A stretch of DNA of 41,816 nucleotides, from positions 1 through 41,816 of the forward strand of contig JAWXUE010000010.1 of assembly GCA_044432925.1 (NCBI GenBank), read 5' to 3'. Of this stretch, positions 8,242 through 16,500 are shown in pieces (position 1 is the first letter of the stretch; each line of letters opens with the position of its first letter). The translations under genes and the position numbers were made by a program. Under the pieces are notes generated by a model. That model did no database searches. It saw only the letters and a list, made by a program, of their open reading frames with translations, and was not told the DNA's origin. The stretch comes from JAWXUE01 sp044432925 (GTDB taxonomy: Bacteria; Bacillota_I; Bacilli_A; Acholeplasmatales; Anaeroplasmataceae).

Positions 8242-10341
8242 TTACTCATTTGTATTTGATATAAGATTATCTAATGCTTCAATATCAATTATTTTTTCTT
8301 GTATTATTGAATCATCAGCATACTCATCAAAGATTACTTCTTTTCCATGTTTTATTTTTAATATTCTTTCATCTATTGAATTACGTGCTAAAAGTCGATG
8401 TACTAAAACAGTATTAATTTGACCCATTCTATAAGCTCTACTTAATGCTTGAACTTCTGTAGATGGTTTCCACTGAGGTTCGCAAAATATTACTACACTT
8501 GCACATTGAATATTAAGTCCTACCCCACCAACCATAACTTGTGCTACTAAAACATCTTTATCAACTGCATCAGCAAATTCATCAATTAAAGTTTGTCTAT
8601 CTTCACTTTTAACGTCCCCAGTTAAAGGCATCATACATCTTCCTTCAAGTAATTTTGTTACTTTTGATATAGTATCTTTAAAATATGAAAATACAATTAT
8701 TTTTCTTCCTTCTTCTTTTGTATCATCACATATTTCTAATAATCTTTTTGCTTTAGTAGATTTATTTACATCACTACATTCCCATGAAACTCTTCTTAAA
8801 TTCATTAAATGTTTTTCTTCCATATTTTCTTTATGTTTTTTAATCTCAGAGTTTGATAACTCTACCCATTCTTCTACTTCAATTAACTCAGGTAATTCTT
8901 TAAGTACATCTTCTCTTTTTCTTCTTAAATAAACAGGAGATACGTCTTCTTTAAAACTTTCTGTACCAACTAAATATTTAGCATCTTTTATTTTTTCATA
9001 TACTACATTATTTAAATTTTCAATTAAAAAGCACATTTCATCTACTTTATTTTCAATAGGAGTACCAGTCATGAATACTTTTCTTTCTATATCTTTTGCT
9101 AAATTTAATAAAATTTGTGTTCGTTGAGCCTCTGGATTTTTTATATAATGCGCCTCATCAACAACTAACATACTTATTTTGAAGTTGTCATCTGTTTTAA
9201 TATACTTTAATGTTTCATAAGTTGTTACACCTACCCCAAAACTATTTTTCCAAATCTCTATTTCTATTTCAGGATTTTTATATATTTTAGTAATAGGTAG
9301 TGTTGTATGTTTCTTTGTTTCACTTACCCAGTTTTCTAATAAACTAAGAGGACAAACAACAATAAAATATTTTTCTTCTTTAGCATATAAATCAGATGCT
9401 GCACAAAGAGCTTGAATAGTTTTACCTAAACCCATTTCATCTCCTATTAAAACATTTTTTTGATTTAATATATACTTTGTACCAAACTCTTGGTAAGCTC
9501 TTAATGTTGAGGTCATGTATTTTTGATCTAACTCATAGTTATTAACATTGTTAATTATTTCATTAGATATACCACCATTAAGAAGTTCTTCATTATGTTT
9601 AAAGTCACATATAGTTTCTAAATATGTATAATAAGAAGCAGAATTTCTTTTAAAATTATTTTTATAGTTTTCTATGTTATTTGTTTTTTCTAAAAATTTA
9701 CTTAAAAGATTATTATCTAAATAATTTAGATTATTAATATCTTCTAGTTGTTCTATATGATTAATAATATCTAATTTAGTTTTTTTAGTAGAAAACAACC
9801 AACCAATCTTAGATGTTTTACCATTTAATTTTTTTAAATGATTAACTATTTTTTCTATTTTAGATATTTCTTTTGTTATTAAAGAAATGTCATCTTCAAT
9901 AAGTTTTCTTTCTTTTAATTCATATATAGTTTGTATTAATTGTTCTGTAGTGTTACCTAATGATAATTTGATTGTTATTGTTTTTTCAATTCTTTGAATA
10001 TAGGTTTGGATAATATCAGAAATAGCTTCATAACTTTTATCACCTATACCATCAATATAACAAAGTTGTTTTTTAGATTTCTCGCATAATAACCTCATAT
10101 TAGTTATTCCATGCTTTTTTAATACATTTACATTTATTCTTCTTTTTTCATTAACAAGTACATCTATATTAATCTCTTGTAAAACTAATTTTATTTCTTC
10201 AGTCATTAACACTTTATATAAATGTTTTACTTTTTGTTCTAATCTTTGTATTTCATATAAATTATCTTTATCATTTATAATTTTTTTATTATATATTTTT
10301 ATTAATCTATTTTTTTCTTCATTATTTATTTTAAGTCCCAT
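8242..10341 (-). CDS. SNF2-family helicase-like ATPase with N-terminal HhH segment
   Basis: A 699-residue ATPase of the SNF2/Rad54 group of superfamily 2, a double-stranded DNA translocase that remodels protein-DNA complexes. The C-terminal 430 residues hold all core motifs: GDEMGLGKT near 302, VVDEAHYIKN near 395, MTGTPIEN near 424, VGGVGLNIQ and QALSRAYRMGQ near 635. Residues about 65-115 (GITNMRLLCEKSKKQLCYIDGIGDKSYEAI) resemble a helix-hairpin-helix DNA-binding unit, followed by a coiled, lysine-rich linker. There is no SWIM zinc finger, and no nuclease or methylase nearby, so a classical DISARM or restriction setting is not seen. The start is supported by GGAGTG five bases before ATG. 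The gene heads a possible three-gene transcript with the LRR and ArAE genes. Its role in the cell is unknown. Confidence 0.9.
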   Translation of the reverse strand: MGLKINNEEKNRLIKIYNKKIINDKDNLYEIQRLEQKVKHLYKVLMTEEIKLVLQEINIDVLVNEKRRINVNVLKKHGITNMRLLCEKSKKQLCYIDGIGDKSYEAISDIIQTYIQRIEKTITIKLSLGNTTEQLIQTIYELKERKLIEDDISLITKEISKIEKIVNHLKKLNGKTSKIGWLFSTKKTKLDIINHIEQLEDINNLNYLDNNLLSKFLEKTNNIENYKNNFKRNSASYYTYLETICDFKHNEELLNGGISNEIINNVNNYELDQKYMTSTLRAYQEFGTKYILNQKNVLIGDEMGLGKTIQALCAASDLYAKEEKYFIVVCPLSLLENWVSETKKHTTLPITKIYKNPEIEIEIWKNSFGVGVTTYETLKYIKTDDNFKISMLVVDEAHYIKNPEAQRTQILLNLAKDIERKVFMTGTPIENKVDEMCFLIENLNNVVYEKIKDAKYLVGTESFKEDVSPVYLRRKREDVLKELPELIEVEEWVELSNSEIKKHKENMEEKHLMNLRRVSWECSDVNKSTKAKRLLEICDDTKEEGRKIIVFSYFKDTISKVTKLLEGRCMMPLTGDVKSEDRQTLIDEFADAVDKDVLVAQVMVGGVGLNIQCASVVIFCEPQWKPSTEVQALSRAYRMGQINTVLVHRLLARNSIDERILKIKHGKEVIFDEYADDSIIQEKIIDIEALDNLISNTNE

Positions 10342-10375
10342 AATAACACTCCATAACTTTTATTAATCTTCTTAT

Positions 10376-10404
10376 ATAATAACACTTTTAGTATCATACA
10401 ACAA
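10376..10404 (-). promoter_or_regulatory. Possible promoter of the SNF2 gene
   Basis: On the minus strand TTGTTG (10399-10404) and TATTAT (10376-10381) are 17 bp apart, about 40 bases upstream of the start codon. Confidence 0.4.
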
Positions 10405-10465
10405 CTTATTATTTAAAAGAAAACTTCTTATTATTATAATAAATAAGTTCTTATATATGTAAAAG

Positions 10466-10502
10466 AAAAGAGGTTTGTTTCATATTAGAAATAACCTCTT
10501 TT
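10466..10502 (-). terminator. Hairpin terminator after the acidic protein gene
   Basis: A 10-bp stem (AAAAGAGGTT 10466-10475 with AACCTCTTTT 10493-10502), just past the stop codon at 10508, ending in U-rich RNA on the minus strand. Confidence 0.75.
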
Positions 10503-10507
10503 AAATA

Positions 10508-11005
10508 TTATTCTTCAATTTCTCCATCAATATTAATACTAACACCACAGTCTGGTAAATTGATTGTTAAATCATAATCTATTTCAATCCAAACTTCTGA
10601 ACCGCATTCATCCCAAAATCCAGTCATAATACAATTTTTATTACCATCACCTTCGGCTACACGAGTAAACTCTTCTTCTAATTCTAATTCTTCAAAATCA
10701 ACATCTTCAATGTTTTGTTTTAATATTTTCTTTAAGTTCTTTTTAAAAGCAGCTTTATTTTTTAAAATTTTTTCTTGAAAGCTATTTAAATAATCTTCAA
10801 ATGCTTTACAACAACTTTCTTCAGTAACTTCACCATTTAAAAAAGATTGAACATCTTTGAAGTAACTTTCTTTATTCATTAATCCATTACATAGTTTTTC
10901 AACACTAAAATCAACCATTTCAAAGGCACAACTACCGATAGTGAAATCCATTTCTCCATTTACAATAAACTCATCTTTAATTTCTACATTGAAATATTTA
11001 CCCAT
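10508..11005 (-). CDS. Unrecognised acidic protein
   Basis: A 165-residue soluble protein that I do not recognise. It is strongly acidic, with an Asp/Glu-rich stretch (DVDFEELELEEEFTRVAEGD) and a C-terminal beta-rich part (WDECGSEVWIEIDYDLTINL). A central lysine-rich helix (KILKNKAAFKKNLKKILKQ) makes it bipolar in charge. Several cysteines are present but form no clear metal motif. It has no signal peptide or membrane segment. It is a single-gene unit with an extended -10 promoter, an AAGAGGAG ribosome-binding site and its own terminator, which supports it as a real gene. It lies between the SNF2 gene and another small unknown gene. Confidence 0.75.
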   Translation of the reverse strand: MGKYFNVEIKDEFIVNGEMDFTIGSCAFEMVDFSVEKLCNGLMNKESYFKDVQSFLNGEVTEESCCKAFEDYLNSFQEKILKNKAAFKKNLKKILKQNIEDVDFEELELEEEFTRVAEGDGNKNCIMTGFWDECGSEVWIEIDYDLTINLPDCGVSINIDGEIEE

Positions 11006-11043
11006 TATATTTTCTCCTCTTGTTATTATTTTAATACAATTTT

Positions 11044-11071
11044 ATTGTAACACTTAAAAAATATAATGCAA
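11044..11071 (-). promoter_or_regulatory. Promoter of the acidic protein gene
   Basis: On the minus strand TTGCAT (11066-11071), a 16-bp spacer and TGTTACAAT, an extended -10 (11044-11049). Confidence 0.5.
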
Positions 11072-11143
11072 TATATGTCATAAATATATAGGTCAATTCT
11101 TAGTTGAATTTATATAATATTGATATATTTTCCTAATAAAAAA

Positions 11144-11161
11144 CACGACTAAAAAGTCGTG
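11144..11161 (-). terminator. Hairpin terminator
   Basis: A 7-bp GC-containing stem (CACGACT 11144-11150 with AGTCGTG 11155-11161), an AAAA loop and a U run on the minus strand. It ends the small gene whose stop is at 11172. Confidence 0.75.
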
Positions 11162-11171
11162 CTAATTAATA

Positions 11172-11633
11172 TTATTTTAAAACAATTCGATTTTTTTCTT
11201 TATACTCACCATTTTTAAAAGTAATTTCAAAAATATATTTATCTATTTCATTTAATTCAGAAGGACTTAAATTTTCATTATTCATAAAAGCCATTTCTTT
11301 TGCTAGAGCACCTACACATGTTTCAGTATAATTCCAGTCACATATAGCTTCTTTAATTATATCTTTATTAGATTTTTTCAGGGATTTTATAAGAGGTTTT
11401 GGGTCATTAGTTGAATAGTTTTTTATAATATGAATAATTTCTTTTATAAGATTTTTACTATTTGTTAAAATAAAACTATCCTCTTTATTTTCAAGTTTAA
11501 TAATAACGCTGCTATATTCATACACTATTTCTCCTTGGAAATTTTTTAAAATATCTCTATGCGCTTTAAATACCTCTATTAATTTTTTTGATTCAATATT
11601 TGCATATAAAGAACTACTTTGTTCACTTATCAT
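11172..11633 (-). CDS. Unrecognised small soluble protein
   Basis: A 153-residue protein beginning MISEQSSSLYANIESKKLIEVF that I cannot assign. It mixes helical, lysine-rich segments (IIKNYSTNDPKPLIKSLKKS) with short strands, and has no membrane segment or signal. A longer frame opens at 11699, but the start at 11633 is preferred. GAGG lies six bases upstream of it, and the only good promoter (TTGTTT-16-TATAAT at 11668-11695) would start the RNA near 11661, downstream of the longer start. It is monocistronic with its own terminator, and its stop is just upstream of the promoter for the acidic protein gene. Confidence 0.7.
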   Translation of the reverse strand: MISEQSSSLYANIESKKLIEVFKAHRDILKNFQGEIVYEYSSVIIKLENKEDSFILTNSKNLIKEIIHIIKNYSTNDPKPLIKSLKKSNKDIIKEAICDWNYTETCVGALAKEMAFMNNENLSPSELNEIDKYIFEITFKNGEYKEKNRIVLK

Positions 11634-11667
11634 AATATACCTCGCTTTTATATTTTTCAGACAATTT

Positions 11668-11695
11668 ATTATATCATAGAAAAATATACAAACAA
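11668..11695 (-). promoter_or_regulatory. Promoter of the small soluble protein gene
   Basis: On the minus strand TTGTTT (11690-11695), a 16-bp spacer and TGATATAAT, an extended -10 (11668-11673). Confidence 0.55.
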
Positions 11696-11726
11696 ACATT
11701 TATAACATTTTGATTGTAAAAAGATA

Positions 11727-11753
11727 AAATACTTATCAAAATGATAAGTATTT
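11727..11753 (-). terminator. Terminator of the six-gene envelope operon
   Basis: A 12-bp perfect stem (11727-11738 with 11742-11753) around a three-base loop, 19 bases past the last stop codon. A moderately U-rich tail follows on the minus strand. Confidence 0.75.
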
Positions 11754-11771
11754 AAATTTATTGAAATTAAC

Positions 11772-12266
11772 TTACATATTACTTATTAAATAAGCTGTAT
11801 CTAATGATAGAATTAATGAAAATTGAGGTTCAAAAGGCATTGCTGCTATTTTCATTTTAAGAGATATAACATCTGATGTGAATGATTCTTTATTTGTAGT
11901 ATAAGAAAATGATGTTTTATTTAAATCTTCTTCATCATATAAACATTCTTTAAATCCGTTATCATCAATATATAACATAGTGTTTTTTTCTTGTTCTATA
12001 TTCATTGTAATTATAAATTTAACAAAATCATCCTCAAACTCAATATAAATTATCGGTTCTAAATATGTTGAAATCATTGAAGAAGACATAGAATCTTCTC
12101 CATAAAGTGTATAATATGTTTCATAGATACCTTCTGAATTATTCCAAAAATCAGTGTTATTACCTGAAGTTGATTTAGGTAATAACATAACTATTGCACA
12201 TACAATAATACCTAGCAAAGATACTAAAGAACTTATACTAAAAGAAATTATTAATTTTCTATTCAT
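11772..12266 (-). CDS. Small membrane-anchored extracellular protein, last gene of the envelope operon
   Basis: A 164-residue protein with one N-terminal hydrophobic segment (about residues 5-30, LIISFSISSLVSLLGIIVCAIVMLL) and a polar remainder expected outside the cell. There is no lipobox, and signal-peptidase cleavage is uncertain, so it may stay as a signal anchor. The outer part (GIYETYYTLYGED, IYIEFEDDFVKFIITMN, MLYIDDNGFKECLYDEEDL) is predicted beta-rich and acidic, somewhat like small lipocalin- or DUF-type sensor domains, but I do not recognise it. Its ATG overlaps the TGA of the NEAT-like gene (ATGA at 12263-12266), a sign of translational coupling and of a shared role with the ABC transporter and lipoproteins upstream. 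Confidence 0.75.
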   Translation of the reverse strand: MNRKLIISFSISSLVSLLGIIVCAIVMLLPKSTSGNNTDFWNNSEGIYETYYTLYGEDSMSSSMISTYLEPIIYIEFEDDFVKFIITMNIEQEKNTMLYIDDNGFKECLYDEEDLNKTSFSYTTNKESFTSDVISLKMKIAAMPFEPQFSLILSLDTAYLISNM

Positions 12267-13519
12267 ATCTTTTTCTCCTTTTTATTAAATAAAGAGTTTA
12301 TTGTAGTAGTACCTAATCCTAGTATTGAAATAATAAAGAATACGATAAATATAGTCATTAATAACATTGGTATATTAATAGGATTAACATTCTCCTCAAC
12401 AACAATAAATGTACCCATTAAATGTGTATCTAACACAACCTTATTAACAAGTATATCACTGTTAACTTTAATTATTTTATTTTCATTGTAGTAATATACT
12501 TCAGTTTTACTTCTATCATATGTTCCATCAATTTTGATTGATAATAGAACTTTTGAATTATATGGAATAGTATTATTTAAACTATCAACTACATCAATAT
12601 CATACATTTTAAAGTTATTACTTATTTTTGATAATAATCCTGTAACATTGTTGTAATCCTCACCATCAGTTATTTGTTGTGTTTTTAATTGTGTAAAACT
12701 AGTAAATATAGCATTGTAATCCCCTAATTCAATAGACTTATCAACATTAGTTAGTACTGAATATGATAAACCACCATCACTCATAACAAATATTTTTATT
12801 TCTAAAGTATTCGAAGTTAATTCATTATTATATGTTAAATATTTATCACTACTTGATTTATAAACAACATAATAATTACCTGAATTAGATAATGTTAAAT
12901 TACTCCCTAATAACTCTACTTCTCTTAATTCAGATCCAACTTCATAATAAGCATTAATACTCACTTCACAACTACTATTATTTAATTTAGCTGTAATTTC
13001 TGGAACTTTAACTACACTACCTTGTAATTGTGTTCCAAAATCATAACTTTCTATTGAAAACATTGGTATAAATTGTGCAACTCTGTCTTCTAATTGTAAT
13101 ATATCATTAGAAACAAATTGTAATTCATTAACTTTAAAATTAAATTCAACTTTAGAACTCATTGCACTTACATATGCTTCTACTTGTATTTCTTTATATA
13201 AATTAGCATCAGATAATACAAACATTATTGTTTTGTTATCTATTGATTGTGACCCTACTAATGCATTATCTAAAAAGAAACTAAATTTAGATATAGTATT
13301 CTCTTCTTTTGAATTCAAAAATATATAATTTAATCCACTTATTTTTTCTACTAATAGTTCACTTTCAAAATTTTGATTGATCATTGATTCTCCAATTTCA
13401 GAATCTAAATTTATAGTAAAAGTAGATTTATATGTAGAACCTGACGCAAAAACATCTAAAGAAGATATTAATGTAAATATTAATATACTAAATAGTACGA
13501 TTGTTTTAAATAGTTTCAT
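12263..13519 (-). CDS. NEAT-like type I membrane surface protein
   Basis: A 418-residue surface protein with an N-terminal signal peptide (KTIVLFSILIFTLISSLDVFAS), a long extracellular part and a C-terminal membrane helix (about 385-405) followed by the basic tail NKKEKKI. It has no LPxTG motif, so it stays in the membrane. Residues about 27-133 follow the NEAT pattern: TYKSTFTINL, then ESMINQNFESELLVE, GLNYIFLN, KTIMFVLSDA and an IQVEAYVSAM strand before VEFNFKV. The tyrosine pair that binds haem in NEAT domains (YxxxY) is not present at that strand, where SSKVEF appears, so haem binding is doubtful. An Ig-like region and a beta module ending MGTFIVVEE follow. It starts 11 bases after the 1496-residue lipoprotein. 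The NEAT call is by eye and moderate; membership of the operon is firm. Confidence 0.7.
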   Translation of the reverse strand: MKLFKTIVLFSILIFTLISSLDVFASGSTYKSTFTINLDSEIGESMINQNFESELLVEKISGLNYIFLNSKEENTISKFSFFLDNALVGSQSIDNKTIMFVLSDANLYKEIQVEAYVSAMSSKVEFNFKVNELQFVSNDILQLEDRVAQFIPMFSIESYDFGTQLQGSVVKVPEITAKLNNSSCEVSINAYYEVGSELREVELLGSNLTLSNSGNYYVVYKSSSDKYLTYNNELTSNTLEIKIFVMSDGGLSYSVLTNVDKSIELGDYNAIFTSFTQLKTQQITDGEDYNNVTGLLSKISNNFKMYDIDVVDSLNNTIPYNSKVLLSIKIDGTYDRSKTEVYYYNENKIIKVNSDILVNKVVLDTHLMGTFIVVEENVNPINIPMLLMTIFIVFFIISILGLGTTTINSLFNKKEKKI

Positions 13520-13530
13520 AAATATCCTCC

Positions 13531-16500
13531 TTAATTTGGTATTGCTACGAAATTAATAACACCATCATTATCTATATCCATATCTTCTGTAATTATAGTA
13601 GTAGATAAATCAATTTCAATATACTTTGCACCATCCCAATAAGCCCATGAAATGTTATTATTTGTTTCATAATTTTTTACTATATTATAATCCGTTGTAC
13701 TTAAATGAGCAGCAAGTGTATAACCATAATAGATAGTTGATGTTAAAGAAATATTTCCAGCTTTAAACTCTACTTTTCCATTTTGAGCATATACAGCATA
13801 TAAAGTTAAACTATTATCACTAACCATCGAACTAGTTATATTAGTAGTTTCTAAATTAATAATTACTAATTTTGAACCATTATAATATGCCCACCCAATA
13901 AAATTATAATTTGAATAACTTGGCACTATTGTAATTTTATTTTTAGAAGAAACATAAGAACTTTCTCCAACGCTAAACATGTGTTCTCCTACACGTTCAC
14001 CTAATCTAACATTTACTGAATCAGTTATAACTGAATTAGAATATCCTAAATATTCATTGTTATATCCATTAACATTATATGAAACAGTTACATTTTGTAC
14101 ATATACAGCATATAGTTCTATCGTATAATCTACATTACCATCATAACTATCCATTAAAGATGTTACTTTAGTAGTAGTCAAATCAAATTTAGTTAAAGAT
14201 GTCCCATTGAAATAAGCATAATAATTAATAATATAATTGTTATACTCTGAATTCATTGTTATATTATATTTACTATTTATTACAGTAGCACTATCAGTTA
14301 CTACATCACCCTCTAAGATATTAATAGATGATGTAATAAATGTTGAATCACTAACAAACCCTGCGTAAATATCATTATATCCATCAACATTATAATTAAT
14401 TTTAAAGTTTACACCAAATTTAGCATATATATATGCATTGTTTGATGATGTATAAATAGTTGAAAGCTTTGTTCCAGAGTAATTAGTAAATTCAATAAAA
14501 TTATAATTATCTAATATAACATTACCATACTTATCCTTTAATCCATTTAGAGTATTATTTATACCTGTATCTGAAGTATTATCATCATATGATGATAGTG
14601 ATGCAGAATACTGATTATAACTTGTTGATGTTGTATAATACACAAATGTTTTATCATAATTAAATAACGCATCACTATTATAATCTTTATAACTATAATT
14701 AATATGGATATTTAATCCTGGGTCTACAACAATATATAATGTTGTTGTTAAAGATCCAAAATCATTAACGAAATCTTTTATCGCAGAGTTAGAACTAAAG
14801 AATTGTCCTGAAATACTAGGGAATTTTTGATTAGCATATGTAGACCAACCAAGTAATCTTGCACCATCAGAGAAATAATTATTTGATAATGAATAATCAT
14901 CGAACGTTGGGGCAGATGTTGTACCTATTCCTAATGTTAAAATTGTTTCATTCAATGCATAACTAACTTCTTTTCTTGTTGTACCATCAGAAAATTCATA
15001 GCCATCAGTTAGTACATATGTAATAACTACTTCTATAGAATCTGATTTTACATCAATTATTTGTTTATAACTTATTTCATCGTAATCATATGTTATTTGC
15101 CATGTGCCTTCTAATAAGAAAGTAAATTCATAATGATATTTATACTCAACAATATTTATCCATCCATAGTTAATACATATGTATTGTGAAGTTGTTTTTG
15201 AACCATCTATTTTTTCAAATGTAATATCACCTAAATCCATTAATTGACCATTTGAATTAATTAATTGCGGTTTATCAACTTCATAAGTATTGTTAATGAA
15301 ATACTCATCTTCAGCTAATAAATAAGGATCATCTTGTCCATTAAAAGTAACATTCTTAATATAAGTAACAGTTAGATATACATTATTACTATAATATTTA
15401 ACTGTAAATTTAACATAAGATTCTTTGTCAAAACCATTCGATATATATGCTGATTCTAAACTTGATAATGAATTTGAACCATTTAGAGTAACAGTTTTAC
15501 TATCTGATGAAATAACTATCGAAGTTCTACTCATTACATCACTCGTTGGGAAAAAGTAATCTTTATGATACCTAGTATCTAAAGTAAATTCACTATTTAT
15601 TATATCTTCTAAATTAGTATAATTATAACTTATAGCTTGATTACTTGTTGAATAATTACCTGTAGAACTTGATAATCTATACTCAGCATCATTTACTATG
15701 TAATTATCATTTTTATCTTTAATATCGTAAAACGCTGAACTATAAGAACTAAACAATAATTTATGATGATATTTTTCACCATAAATATTTTCTATTTCAT
15801 ATATAACATATGTTTCAGCTGAGTCTATAGTAAATGCTATAGATTCGAACCCTGGTTGTTTTGAATAAGTATATAAACCTTGATCATATGTAAATACAAT
15901 CATGTTAACACTTTTCACACCTTCTTCATTTGAATAATATTGTCCCCAAAACTTATCTTCATTACCCATATAAGAGTATTCTACTCTAGGAAAATAAACA
16001 CTTTGACCATTAGAATATTTAGTATTTTCTACATAAACATTATCTGCTGTATTAACAATATTAACTGTAGGATCTTTATACTCCATTAATTCTATTAAAC
16101 TATAACAATTATTAAACTCTATTAAAATAGCCATTGATTGAGTAAAGTAAATATCACTTGATACTCTAATAGTTGTATCAAAATCAACTTTATTATTCGT
16201 AATTGCATAAGCAGAATATGTACAATTATTAATAGATAAATTAGGATCAACAAATTGCTTTATTAAATCATCAACTTTTAATTGTGTATTTTTATTAACA
16301 CTCATCCCTATTCTTACTTCTTCAGTAAATCTTAAACCTGTATACCCAAAAGTTTGACTTGCCATTTTATCAGCAGTTAAACTTTCTTTTTTTACATCAA
16401 AATCATATACTTCTACTTTTCTATCATAATATGCTACTTGACCTTTTTGCTCTGATACATTAGTAGCACTAGTTGAAATTGTTGGAGTAGAAGTTAATCT

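Noticed and set aside
8204..8422. Plus-strand open frames inside minus-strand genes (for example 8204-8422, 21145-21372, 32548-32811, 29142-29411)
   Set aside because: They lie opposite well-supported conserved genes, lack ribosome sites and have composition typical of antisense frames in AT-rich DNA.
12263..12265. Mycoplasma-type code with TGA as tryptophan
   Set aside because: TGA ends the NEAT-like gene inside an ATGA overlap, and conserved tryptophans (GGCFWG, GWYM) are TGG.
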